Assembly: GCF_000025005.1 (NCBI RefSeq)
Contig: NC_013525.1
Span: 744,001-808,000, forward strand
DNA: 64,000 nt
Direction of reading: 5' to 3'
Origin: Thermobaculum terrenum ATCC BAA-798
GTDB lineage: Bacteria > Chloroflexota > Chloroflexia > Thermobaculales > Thermobaculaceae
Part shown: in pieces, positions 56,000-63,877 of the stretch
Position numbering within the stretch: position 1 is the first letter of the stretch
How the letters are laid out: each line of letters opens with the position of its first letter
The notes under the pieces: generated by a model
Database searches by the model: none
What the model was told of the DNA's origin: nothing
What the model saw: the letters and a program-made list of their open reading frames with translations, nothing else
Position numbers and translations under genes: made by a program

Positions 56000-57124
56000 T
56001 TAGCTTGGGGTTATTCTGCTTTGGATCAATGCCTTCAGGTTTTGAACAGTCTTTTGGGTTGACTGTAGAGTTCTTGGGTCTTGTGTTTCGGGCTCTAATA
56101 TACTCTCCGGGGGGGAATATCCATAGGCTTCCTTAAACTTTTCTGTCCAACTATCAGGTAAGCTGTCTGGAGCCTCCTGACCAGAAACGGTCAAAGCTAT
56201 TGCTGCCCATGCCAGACACGCATTAGAGGGTTTGTACCCCCCTCCCCCTAGAAGTAACAACCTGCCGTTACATATTTCTTCTGATAGCTCAGCTATAGAT
56301 CTTGCGAAGTTGGTGTAGGTGTTGTTGCTCCAACTCAGCATGGCTAGCGGGTCTCCGTAGTGAGCATCAGCCCCACATTGCATGACTATCATTTCAGGTT
56401 TGAACTCCCTTATCGAAGGTTCTATGACTTCTCTCCAAGCATACATAGCTGAGTCATCGCTTGCACCGGGGGCAAGCGGTATGTTCCGCTTTAGTCCTAA
56501 TGCACCCCCCTCACCTATTTCCTGCACAAATCCAGTTCCTGGGAATAACGTTCTACCATCTTGGTGTAAATCTAAGTCTAGAAGCCAATCTTCAGCATAG
56601 AATCCGTAAAATACTCCGTCTCCGTGATGGACATCTATATCTATATATGCTGCCTTATTAATGCCATATTTGCGTCTAGCTATCTCTAATGCAATGGCTG
56701 CATCGTTGAGTATACAGAACCCAGAAGCTCTATATCTATGTGCGTGATGTAAACCTCCGCCCGGATTGAACGCATAGACGGATTCTGTTAGTACTGCATC
56801 CAGAGCTTGTAGCGTGGCGCCGACTATCCACAATGAGGCTTGCAGACATCCTCGGAAACTTGGGGTATCTCCTTGATCTAGATAGATGTCTCCTGTCTTT
56901 TCTACTTCCTGCAGGAAATTTATGTACTTTTCTTGATGAAAGGCAAGTGCCTCTTCTATGGATGCTTGGCGTATAGGTAGTAGTTGGTTCTTATGGGAAA
57001 ATAATCCCAGGTCTTTCATAAGATCAACAGACAGTTTTACTCTTTTCTGGTTAAATGGATGGGATGGCCCAAAGTAATAGGTTAGGATTTCATCCCCATA
57101 GAAAACATAGAGGGGTCTATTCAT
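56000..57124 (-). CDS. acuC: AcuC/histone-deacetylase-family hydrolase
   Basis: This zinc hydrolase removes acetyl groups; AcuC acts on acetyl-CoA synthetase in Bacillus. The family motifs are GGGLHHAHRYRASGFCILNDAAIA (about residues 122-145), IDIDVHHGDGVFYGFY (about 161-176), QCGADAHYGDPL and LLLGGGGY. The tandem histidines, the zinc-binding D-x-H and the later aspartate are present. The length of 374 is normal. The ATG follows TAGGAG. It heads the acuC-nucleotidyltransferase-prfB-DsbA-like operon; no acetyl-CoA synthetase is close by. Confidence 0.92.
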   Translation of the reverse strand: MNRPLYVFYGDEILTYYFGPSHPFNQKRVKLSVDLMKDLGLFSHKNQLLPIRQASIEEALAFHQEKYINFLQEVEKTGDIYLDQGDTPSFRGCLQASLWIVGATLQALDAVLTESVYAFNPGGGLHHAHRYRASGFCILNDAAIALEIARRKYGINKAAYIDIDVHHGDGVFYGFYAEDWLLDLDLHQDGRTLFPGTGFVQEIGEGGALGLKRNIPLAPGASDDSAMYAWREVIEPSIREFKPEMIVMQCGADAHYGDPLAMLSWSNNTYTNFARSIAELSEEICNGRLLLLGGGGYKPSNACLAWAAIALTVSGQEAPDSLPDSWTEKFKEAYGYSPPESILEPETQDPRTLQSTQKTVQNLKALIQSRITPS

Positions 57125-57229
57125 AATTAGGCTAACTCCTAGCTAGATAGATTATTCTTCCGTCAAACCCGTTCTTTGTAGATTCTTTCCTTGTATCATA
57201 CAAATTCTAGAAGGTGAACGGAGTTACTT

Positions 57230-58705
57230 GTGGTATCTGAAGGTCTTGCAAGAAATTCGCGCAAGCTGATAGTTGTGGGCCTTATGTTGGCCACTTTCCT
57301 CTCGGCTATGGATAGCAGCGTAGTAAGTACTGCTATGCCGACTATAACTGGCATTTTAGGCGGTTTTAGTCTTTACAGTTGGGTGTTCTCGATATACCTT
57401 CTGACGTCCACAGTCACTGTTCCGATATATGGGAAACTTGCCGATCTTTATGGTCGTAAGAGGGTTCTCCTGTTTGGTATTCTCGTGTTCTTGTTGGGTT
57501 CCGGTCTATGTGGCCTGGCTCAGAGCATGCTCCAGCTGGTCATATTCAGAGGTATTCAAGGTATTGGCGCTGGTGCGATACTCCCTATTACTATGACTAT
57601 CTTTGGAGATATCTTTAGTATTGAGGAGAGAGCCCGTGTACAAGGTTTGACGGGTAGCGTGTGGGGGATATCTGCCATAGTTGGTCCTGCTTTGGGCGGG
57701 TTAATAGTTGACAACACTAGCTGGCGCTGGGTATTTCTAATAAACCTACCGGCTGGTTTGTTATCTCTCCTGGTTCTCATATTTTTCTTTCATGAGAAGA
57801 CTCAAGTGCACCAACATTCTGTGGACTACGTAGGCGCGATTGCTTTGATGGCAGGTTCAGCAGCATTATTGCTGGCGCTCACGTCAGGAGGCAGGGACTG
57901 GGAGTGGGTCAGCGCGCAAAGCATATCGGTGTTTTTGTTTGCAGTGCTATCTATTATTGCATTTCTATTGGTTGAGGTCAGGGTTTCGGAACCTATACTG
58001 CCACTATCGATATTTGCCGATAGGATGATAGCTGTCTCTGGTATAGCCAGTTTGCTAGCTGGTGGGGTTATGATAGGTGCTACAACCTACGTTCCGTTGT
58101 TTGCTCAGGGATCACTGGGTACGTCCGCTACGGTGGCTGGGGCTGTGCTGGCAACGATGTCTATCGGGTGGCCTATAGCCTCATCGCTTTCTGGAAGGTT
58201 AATCTTGAGGGTAGGATACCGGATAACAGCCGTTGTTGGAGGAGTTTTCCTAGTCCTGGGTTCTGGGCTATTATTCTACTTCTCACATCTGAGCAGCCCC
58301 CTGCTGATTGCCGTTGCTTCGTTTGTTATAGGGGCGGGTATGGGTTTCTCTACTACGGCTTTTATAGTAGGTATTCAAAACGCGGTAGATTGGAGTCGTA
58401 GGGGAGTTGCTACATCCTCTAACTTGTTTCTTAGGAGCATGGGCGCGTCGATATGGGTGGCTTTATTGGGTGCAATAGCGAATAACGTACTTATATCCGA
58501 TCTTAACAGCCCAAGAGCCCCTCAGATGATAAACCAGTTGTTACAGCCTGGTTCATCCGGCGCTGTTGTCCAAGGCATGGAGTCTGTAAGGTTAGCTATC
58601 TCTCATGCTTCCCAGTCGGTATTCTTCTGGCAGTTAGTCACTGCCTGCATCACCTTCATCGCCATATGTTTTATGCCTTCTGGAGATATAAATGACAAGG
58701 GTTAG
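57230..58705 (+). CDS. MFS transporter, DHA2 (14-TM drug export) family
   Basis: The 491-residue membrane protein has about 14 predicted membrane segments. Motif A between segments 2 and 3 reads GKLADLYGRKRV (about residues 66-77), motif D1 FLSAMDSSVVSTAMPTI is at the N-terminus, and motif C in segment 5 reads GSVWGISAIVGPALGGLIVD. These place it among EmrB/QacA-type proton-driven exporters. Substrates cannot be predicted. It starts with GTG and diverges from acuC; queG follows after 28 bases. Confidence 0.9.
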   Translation: MVSEGLARNSRKLIVVGLMLATFLSAMDSSVVSTAMPTITGILGGFSLYSWVFSIYLLTSTVTVPIYGKLADLYGRKRVLLFGILVFLLGSGLCGLAQSMLQLVIFRGIQGIGAGAILPITMTIFGDIFSIEERARVQGLTGSVWGISAIVGPALGGLIVDNTSWRWVFLINLPAGLLSLLVLIFFFHEKTQVHQHSVDYVGAIALMAGSAALLLALTSGGRDWEWVSAQSISVFLFAVLSIIAFLLVEVRVSEPILPLSIFADRMIAVSGIASLLAGGVMIGATTYVPLFAQGSLGTSATVAGAVLATMSIGWPIASSLSGRLILRVGYRITAVVGGVFLVLGSGLLFYFSHLSSPLLIAVASFVIGAGMGFSTTAFIVGIQNAVDWSRRGVATSSNLFLRSMGASIWVALLGAIANNVLISDLNSPRAPQMINQLLQPGSSGAVVQGMESVRLAISHASQSVFFWQLVTACITFIAICFMPSGDINDKG

Positions 58706-58733
58706 CAGCACATTTTTGTTATAGTAAAGTGTT

Positions 58734-59885
58734 ATGCAGACTTCTCTTGTTCTAACCATAGAAGATATCAAGAAGCTGGCTACGGAATGTTCTCTCGATG
58801 TGGTAGGAGTGACTTCTGCTGATTCCTTTGATGATGTAAGGCAGATATACCTGGAAAGATATGCTAAAGGCTATTTTGGTGAGATGAGGTGGATAACACC
58901 AGAACGCATAAATTTGGGGTGCTCTCCTCAGGATATGCTACCAGGAGCTAGGAGCATACTAGTTTTCGCGTATTCGTACCTAAGAGATTCCAACGTTCCC
59001 AATGAAAATGATGGGGTTATCAGGGGTAGGGTTGCTAGATATGCATTAGGGGAGGACTACCACTATTTTCTAAAGGAGAAGATAGAGCTTTTCCTTGATA
59101 AGCTGAAGGTTATAACTGGCAAGGATTTCGCTTCCAGAATAAGTGTGGATAGTGGCCCTGTAATAGATAGAGCGGTGGCAGCCAGGGCAGGGGTAGGTTG
59201 GTACGGAAAGAACACCAATATTCTGATTCCAGGCTATGGATCTTGGGTACTTTTAGGAACTGCCTTAGTTGATATAGACCTCCCCCTTTCTTCGCATATA
59301 AGGAAGTCTTGTGGGAGTTGTACAAGGTGTATATCAGCTTGCCCTACAGGTGCTCTGGTAGCTCCTGGTGTTCTCGATAGTAGAAGATGCATCTCTTATC
59401 TAACGATAGAGTTAAAGGGTCCTATACCAAGGGACTTACGGCCACTTATCGGGGACTGGATATTTGGATGTGATATATGCCAGGAAGTTTGCCCTGTAAA
59501 TATAAAGGGCAAGAAGCCTAATCATCCTGAGTTTTCGGATCTACCTGGGTGGGGACATCGACCTGATCTCGTAAGCCTAATGAGAATGACTGAAGATGAA
59601 TTCAGAAACAAATTCAGAAGAAGCCCTGTGAAAAGAACCAAACGTAGGGGCTTATTAAGAAACGTGGCTGTGGCTCTTGGTAACTCCGGCGACAGAAGGG
59701 CTGTGCCAGTTTTGGTGGAGGCTTTGTCTGATCACGAGCCCCTAGTTAGAGGGCATGCTGCCTGGGCTCTGGGTAGACTCGGCGGGTCTGAGGCTAAATA
59801 TGCCTTGGAATCCCGCCTCCAAATAGAGGAAGATAGTTATGTAAGAGAGGAGATACAGCTAGCATTAGATGAGATTGAGGTATAA
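58734..59885 (+). CDS. queG: Epoxyqueuosine reductase
   Basis: QueG reduces epoxyqueuosine to queuosine at the wobble base of some tRNAs, with cobalamin as cofactor. The catalytic region shows DSGPVIDRAVAARAGVGWYGKNTN (about residues 140-163). Two 4Fe-4S clusters are bound by CGSCTRCISACPTGAL (about 195-210) and CDICQEVCPVN (about 243-253). The C-terminal ~80 residues are HEAT-like repeats (VALGNSGDRRAVPVLVEALSD, AAWALGRLGG), found in many QueG proteins. The protein has 383 residues. The 3' end overlaps the next gene by 17 bases. No other queuosine gene is in the window. Confidence 0.95.
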   Translation: MQTSLVLTIEDIKKLATECSLDVVGVTSADSFDDVRQIYLERYAKGYFGEMRWITPERINLGCSPQDMLPGARSILVFAYSYLRDSNVPNENDGVIRGRVARYALGEDYHYFLKEKIELFLDKLKVITGKDFASRISVDSGPVIDRAVAARAGVGWYGKNTNILIPGYGSWVLLGTALVDIDLPLSSHIRKSCGSCTRCISACPTGALVAPGVLDSRRCISYLTIELKGPIPRDLRPLIGDWIFGCDICQEVCPVNIKGKKPNHPEFSDLPGWGHRPDLVSLMRMTEDEFRNKFRRSPVKRTKRRGLLRNVAVALGNSGDRRAVPVLVEALSDHEPLVRGHAAWALGRLGGSEAKYALESRLQIEEDSYVREEIQLALDEIEV

Positions 59886-60324
59886 CTCTAGAGCCAATAT
59901 GCTGTTGCTGGTCTCTGTGATCATAGCTGCTAGTACCTGCATTTATGGGTGGATCAACTATCCTTTGCATGCAGCGCTGGTGAACAAATGGGAGGGTCCT
60001 AGCAATTATCGGGTGAGTAGTGGTTACTGTAGTAGATTGAGAGGCATTCTGCCTAGGATGAATCCTGACCCTCCTGAGATCCTAAAAATAGGAAATCAAT
60101 CATTCGTAAGGGATTCCGAGTCTAGGCTACCCGTAGATGCGCAATATCAGGGTTATAAGTTCAGGAGATGGCTTCTGTATAAATCGGGAGAGGATGGTGG
60201 CATCTATTTAGTCACAGAGGGTGGCACGCAAGTGACCAAGTACGAGCCTGGTAGCTGTAAATTAGCTACCAGGCTCAATTTATTTATCCTTCGTCCTCCA
60301 GTTGCACCCGAGCATGCCCATTAG
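59869..60324 (+). CDS. Unknown protein with N-terminal membrane or signal segment; 3' end uncertain
   Basis: The frame encodes up to 151 residues. A hydrophobic N-terminal segment (MLLLVSVIIAASTCIYGWI) follows about 10 basic residues, so the protein is membrane-anchored or secreted. The rest is hydrophilic, with two cysteines (YCSRLRG and PGSCK), and belongs to no family I recognise. ATG 59869 overlaps queG; ATG 59899 is also possible. The frame then reads through a strong terminator hairpin (60244-60276) and into the end of the DUF3090 gene on the other strand. A one-base change of frame would give a stop at TGA 60233-60235, just before the hairpin. The end annotated here may therefore be wrong. 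Confidence 0.5.
   Translation: MRLRYNSRANMLLLVSVIIAASTCIYGWINYPLHAALVNKWEGPSNYRVSSGYCSRLRGILPRMNPDPPEILKIGNQSFVRDSESRLPVDAQYQGYKFRRWLLYKSGEDGGIYLVTEGGTQVTKYEPGSCKLATRLNLFILRPPVAPEHAH
60244..60287 (+). terminator. Terminator of the MFS-queG operon
   Basis: GAGCCTGGTAGC (60244-60255) pairs perfectly with GCTACCAGGCTC (60265-60276) around a 9-base loop; AATTTATTTATCC follows on the plus strand. Confidence 0.8.
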
Positions 60325-60838
60325 AGGGTGGACAGAAGTGAGCTACACCAGGTGTAAGCGGAGTTTCGCATAGGGGGCAGCGGGGTCTGCCCGCTTTCAC
60401 TACGGTGTCAATTTGCTTACTCAGCTCTTTGAGTTGCTCCCTTGTAACCAAGCACCTGAAATCAGGTGCACCTTCTTGTTCTTCTTCAATATCATGTATT
60501 AGCAAAGCAAAGCGCCCTTTCCCTTCGTCGTAGCCAAGAGCTAGTCTCCCCACCTTGAATTCCACCGTCGGCGGTTGTGGGAAAGGTAGCTGAATGTTGG
60601 GTTCTTCCTTTTCTGGTTCATTGCTTACCAGGTCTATAAAAGGGTCATCACTAAGCTGCGCAAGCAATTGCTCTATAGCCTGCCCTAGTGCCTGCATCTG
60701 CTCTTTCTCTATCCACAGGTCAGCCCCCTCGCCGCGTTCGTTAAGAAATCTTAGGCGAAATGTCCTCTGACCCGGGAGTCCAACGGCGTCCGCGCCTAGT
60801 CTATCAATAACTCCGAAGTCGTAAGTCTCACTTGCCAT
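60284..60838 (-). CDS. DUF3090 family protein
   Basis: The 184-residue sequence matches the DUF3090 family known from actinobacteria and Chloroflexota: it begins YDFGVIDRLGADAVGLPGQRTFRL and has LWIEKEQMQALGQAIEQLL and VGRLALGYDEGKGRFALLIHDIEEE. The C-terminus ends in a zinc-ribbon-like CPLCETPLTPGVAHFCPPSNGH (two C-x2-C/H-type pairs, about residues 152-173). Its biochemical role is not known. It lies 21 bases after the anti-sigma gene on the same strand, so the SigR-like regulon block probably includes it. Confidence 0.85.
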   Translation of the reverse strand: MASETYDFGVIDRLGADAVGLPGQRTFRLRFLNERGEGADLWIEKEQMQALGQAIEQLLAQLSDDPFIDLVSNEPEKEEPNIQLPFPQPPTVEFKVGRLALGYDEGKGRFALLIHDIEEEQEGAPDFRCLVTREQLKELSKQIDTVVKAGRPRCPLCETPLTPGVAHFCPPSNGHARVQLEDEG

Positions 60839-60859
60839 ATAGTATTAGCTCGACCTCTA

Positions 60860-61093
60860 CTAATATGTTTTCTTCTTTAGGATCGATTTTATACGCGCCT
60901 TTAGATGGTCTGGGGCCTTATCACACCCACAATCCCTTTTAATAAGCTTGATCACTCCGGACTCGAAGCTCACCAACTCGAAGCATTCTTTACAGTTGAG
61001 AATATGCTGCCTTATCTCTATGACCTCCTCCGGAAGCAATTCCCTATCTAGGTAAAGGTACAGCCTTTGATGTACCTCGTGGCAATCACTCAT
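60860..61093 (-). CDS. rsrA: Zinc anti-sigma factor, RsrA-like
   Basis: The 77-residue protein has the ZAS pattern: [16 protein letters not shown] at the N-terminus and HILNCKEC (H-x3-C-x2-C) about residues 30-37. In Streptomyces RsrA these residues bind zinc, and oxidation to a disulfide releases the sigma factor. Additional cysteines (CGC, about residue 55) lie near the C-terminus. It overlaps the sigma gene by 8 bases, the usual coupling of sigma and anti-sigma. The redox function is inferred from family likeness. Confidence 0.85.
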   Translation of the reverse strand: MSDCHEVHQRLYLYLDRELLPEEVIEIRQHILNCKECFELVSFESGVIKLIKRDCGCDKAPDHLKARIKSILKKKTY

Positions 61094-61700
61094 TTTGTGC
61101 CTCCGGAGGCTCTACTTTATACCCTCTTTGGCGAGCATACTCCCAGAGCTTCTGCTGTAGCTGTTTTCTACCCCTATGTAATCTGGACATCACTGTACCT
61201 ACTGGAATCCCTAGAACGTCTGCTATTTCTTTGTAAGAGAAGCCCTCCACATCTGCCAGAAGCACAGGTAACCTGTACTGTTCTGGTAGAGAGTCTAAAG
61301 CTTCTCTTACCTCTTCATCAACAAACATATTCAAGACAGTTTGCTCTGGGTCCTCTCCAAGAGACTCACCAGCCTCTTTGACCCTTCTGAACAGATAGTA
61401 ATCTTCCATCTCGCCTAGCTCACCCATCTCGGTGGTTTGAGGCTGGCGAGACTTCTTCCGGTAATCGTTTATAAATGTGTTTGTCAATATTCTGAACAAC
61501 CAAGCACGCAGGTTTGTTCCTGGCTTGAAACTATCGCGGAAACGATGAGCCTTAAGATAAGTCTCTTGTACTAGATCCTCTGCATCCGCTGGGTTATTGG
61601 TTAATCTGAGGGCAGTGCGGTACAGGGAATCTATGTATGATAAGGCCTCTTCAAAGAATAGATCTTCAGTTTGTAGTTGTGTATCTGTATACTGTCCCAT
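61086..61700 (-). CDS. sigR: ECF sigma factor, SigR/SigH-like
   Basis: Region 2 reads [33 protein letters not shown], with [25 protein letters not shown] at its end; region 4 has [46 protein letters not shown]. These match the SigR (ECF12) group that answers thiol oxidation. The frame opens at TTG 61718, inside a hairpin; ATG 61700 ([10 protein letters not shown]) with GGGCAGAG upstream is preferred, giving 204 residues. The RsrA-like gene overlaps the end. Regulation by thiol stress is inferred. Confidence 0.87.
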   Translation of the reverse strand: MGQYTDTQLQTEDLFFEEALSYIDSLYRTALRLTNNPADAEDLVQETYLKAHRFRDSFKPGTNLRAWLFRILTNTFINDYRKKSRQPQTTEMGELGEMEDYYLFRRVKEAGESLGEDPEQTVLNMFVDEEVREALDSLPEQYRLPVLLADVEGFSYKEIADVLGIPVGTVMSRLHRGRKQLQQKLWEYARQRGYKVEPPEAQNE

Positions 61701-61710
61701 AAGCAACTCT

Positions 61711-61731
61711 GCCCGCAATCATGTTGCGGGC
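61711..61731 (-). promoter_or_regulatory. Hairpin in the sigR leader
   Basis: GCCCGCAA (61711-61718) pairs with TTGCGGGC (61724-61731) around TCATG; the stem of 8 pairs lies only 11 bases upstream of the sigR ATG and could affect ribosome access. No T-run follows on the minus strand, so it is not a typical terminator. Confidence 0.4.
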
Positions 61732-61740
61732 TACAAATCT

Positions 61741-61765
61741 ATTATAGCCTATAGTTGGAATTAGA
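61741..61765 (-). promoter_or_regulatory. Promoter candidate for sigR
   Basis: On the minus strand a perfect TATAAT (61746-61741) lies 40 bases before the sigR start. The best -35 is TTGTCT 19 bases upstream (61771-61766), longer than ideal. Just upstream, the weak CCAGT/ACTGG pairing followed by GATTTTTT (61770-61804) may end sigA transcription. I do not see a SigR-type GGAAT/GTT promoter. Confidence 0.4.
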
Positions 61766-61823
61766 AGACAAAAAATCCCTAACCAGTTGTACCGGTCTAC
61801 TGGCTATTATGTTGATTGGAGAA

Positions 61824-62804
61824 TTATCCCATAAAAGATCTTAGAGATTCAGCATGAGGTCTAAGTTTAGAGAGAGCTTCTTTCTCTATCTGTCTTATCC
61901 TCTCCCTAGTAACTCCAAGGACCTTTCCCACCTCTTCTAGTGTGTAGCTATGGTTACCTGTTAGTCCATAGCGAAGATCCAGTACTTGCCTCTCCCTATC
62001 CGTGAGATCGTCTAATAATGCTAATATCTGCTCCCTTAGAATATCCCTTGAGACCTGGTCAGCAGGAGACTCTATATTAGGATCCTCTATGATCTCTTCG
62101 ACTGTGCCGTCGCCATCCTCTCCATATGGTTGTTCGAGCGACATTGGATATTGCGATGCCTTGACTACCTCTCTAACCCTCTCAGGGGTGATATTGAGCT
62201 CCGCTGCTATCTCTTCACTGGTAGGTTCTCTACCTAGTTCTTGAGAAAGTCTGTGGGATACCTTGGTGATGTTGTGCATCAGCTCCGTTACGTGGACTGG
62301 TAATCTTACTACTCTTGACTGGCTCGCGAGAGCTCTAGTCACGGCTTGACGGATCCACCACGTTGCGTAGGTACTAAACCTATACCCTCTACGATAGTCA
62401 AACTTGTCCGCAGCTCGCATCAGTCCCAGGTTGCCTTCTTCTATGAGGTCGGAGAGTGGTAGGCCTCTTCCAGCGTATCTTCGAGCTATAGAGACTACAA
62501 GCCTGAGGTTGCACTCGATCATTCTCCGACGAGCCATCTCGCCTCGTTCTTTATCTCTCAGTGCGGCTTCTCTCTCCTCAGGGCTAAGATCCTGGTGTAG
62601 CTTTCTAGTTGCTTGACGGCCTTTTTCTATGGCTTTTGCTAGCGCTATCTCCTCCATAGGAGTGAGCAAGGGAATAGCGCCTATATCCCTCAGATATACA
62701 GAAACTGAATCTTCGGATCCAGAACTCTCTTCAGCAGAGATATAGCTGTCATTCTCCTGCACATAGTCTTCAGCAAAGGGTTCGTCGGTGACGTGCATGT
62801 TCAT
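61824..62804 (-). CDS. sigA: Principal-type sigma factor (SigA/RpoD)
   Basis: The 326-residue factor begins with ~30 acidic residues in place of region 1.1. Region 1.2 is VSVYLRDIGAIPLLTPMEE; region 2 includes IEEGNLGLMRAADKFDYRRGYRFSTYATWWIRQA (the -10 recognition and melting part); region 3 and the region 4 helix-turn-helix YTLEEVGKVLGVTRERIRQIEKEAL follow. It ends LRPHAESLRSFMG. The length and the missing region 1.1 also fit a group 2 sigma factor, so it could be a second SigA; no other is in the window. It lies upstream of the SigR-like gene. Confidence 0.88.
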   Translation of the reverse strand: MNMHVTDEPFAEDYVQENDSYISAEESSGSEDSVSVYLRDIGAIPLLTPMEEIALAKAIEKGRQATRKLHQDLSPEEREAALRDKERGEMARRRMIECNLRLVVSIARRYAGRGLPLSDLIEEGNLGLMRAADKFDYRRGYRFSTYATWWIRQAVTRALASQSRVVRLPVHVTELMHNITKVSHRLSQELGREPTSEEIAAELNITPERVREVVKASQYPMSLEQPYGEDGDGTVEEIIEDPNIESPADQVSRDILREQILALLDDLTDRERQVLDLRYGLTGNHSYTLEEVGKVLGVTRERIRQIEKEALSKLRPHAESLRSFMG

Positions 62805-63060
62805 GGTTCTTACTCCAGTCTAGACCTATCAAGGCACTCCTAATCCCCTCAACAAAACTCACAAGATAATTTGCACAGTCCCTCCGAACCACCTCCCTTA
62901 CCGTGAGATATAGCTTTCATAGATATAAACACCCAAAGTACAAGTTTTGTGTCATTAATGATTACGTATTGTAGTTTCCTAAGGTTTCAATATTGAGAGA
63001 GTTAATAACCCTAACAGCATCTTCTATGCCGAAAATAGCGATTTAGAGGAGGAATTGATT

Positions 63061-63849
63061 ATGGACCTGGGACTTTCAGGGAAAGTAGCTATAGTTGCTG
63101 CCGCTAGTAGCGGTTTGGGAAAGGCTGTTGCTGCCAGGTTAGTCGAGGAGGGGGCAAAAGTAGCTATATGTTCAAGAGACCATGCGAGGGTTGATAAGGC
63201 CTCAAATGAAATCTCAAGGGGTGAAGATAGTGTCTTACCTGTGGTGGCTGATGTGACGAACCCAGATGACATAAAGAAGTTAGTAGATACCACTGTAGGA
63301 AAGTGGGGACGTGTTGATATATTAGTTACCAATGCCGGCGGGCCACCTGCAGGCGATTTCGAAGACTTCAATGATGATGATTGGTACAGGGCTTTTGATC
63401 TCAATATGATGAGCTCAGTTCGGCTTATCCGTCAGGTATTACCGATTATGAAGAGTCAACGATATGGACGCATTGCTAATATCGTCAGCACATCGGTTAA
63501 GTCCCCAATCAGAGGGCTCATACTGTCCAACTCTATACGAGCTTCTGTGGTAGGTATGGCCAAGACGCTGTCCCTGGATGTTGGGCGTTACAATATCACT
63601 ATAAATAACATATGTCCCGGAAGAATTCTTACAGATAGAGTTAGATCTTTGGACGAGATACGCGCCAGCAGGGAGGGGCGCTCTGTCGATGATGTGCGAG
63701 CTGAACAAGAGAGCTTCATTCCCCTTGGACGGTACGGTACTCCAGATGAATTTGCAGATGTTGTAGCCTTCTTTGTCAGTGATAGAGCTTCTTATGTCAC
63801 AGGGACAACATTACAGGTAGATGGTGGAGCGTTGCAGTGTATTTATTAG
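63061..63849 (+). CDS. SDR-family oxidoreductase with altered active site
   Basis: The protein has the Rossmann start SGKVAIVAAASSGLGKAVA and the NAG-like TNAGGPPAG (about residues 88-96). In ordinary SDRs a Ser-Tyr-x3-Lys set catalyses hydride transfer; here the segment is SNSIRASVVGMAKTLS, with Ser at the Tyr position and Arg at the Lys position. A conserved BKR-like SDR subgroup has the same change, so this is not simple decay. The C-terminal DGGALQ end is normal. The TTG at 63055 is also open, but ATG 63061 has AGGAGG 8 bases upstream (262 residues). It diverges from sigA. The substrate is unknown. Confidence 0.85.
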   Translation: MDLGLSGKVAIVAAASSGLGKAVAARLVEEGAKVAICSRDHARVDKASNEISRGEDSVLPVVADVTNPDDIKKLVDTTVGKWGRVDILVTNAGGPPAGDFEDFNDDDWYRAFDLNMMSSVRLIRQVLPIMKSQRYGRIANIVSTSVKSPIRGLILSNSIRASVVGMAKTLSLDVGRYNITINNICPGRILTDRVRSLDEIRASREGRSVDDVRAEQESFIPLGRYGTPDEFADVVAFFVSDRASYVTGTTLQVDGGALQCIY

Positions 63850-63877
63850 TTGTATTAGTTGGTAGGTTAAATCGATT

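Noticed and set aside
62805-63054. 250-base intergenic region between sigA and the SDR gene, with a purine-rich stretch near 62,880-62,920 that at first resembled a riboswitch or T-box
   Set aside because: No T-box NTGGNACC motif, no stable paired stems and no terminator/antiterminator pair. It probably holds the divergent promoters, but no convincing -35/-10 pair could be chosen.
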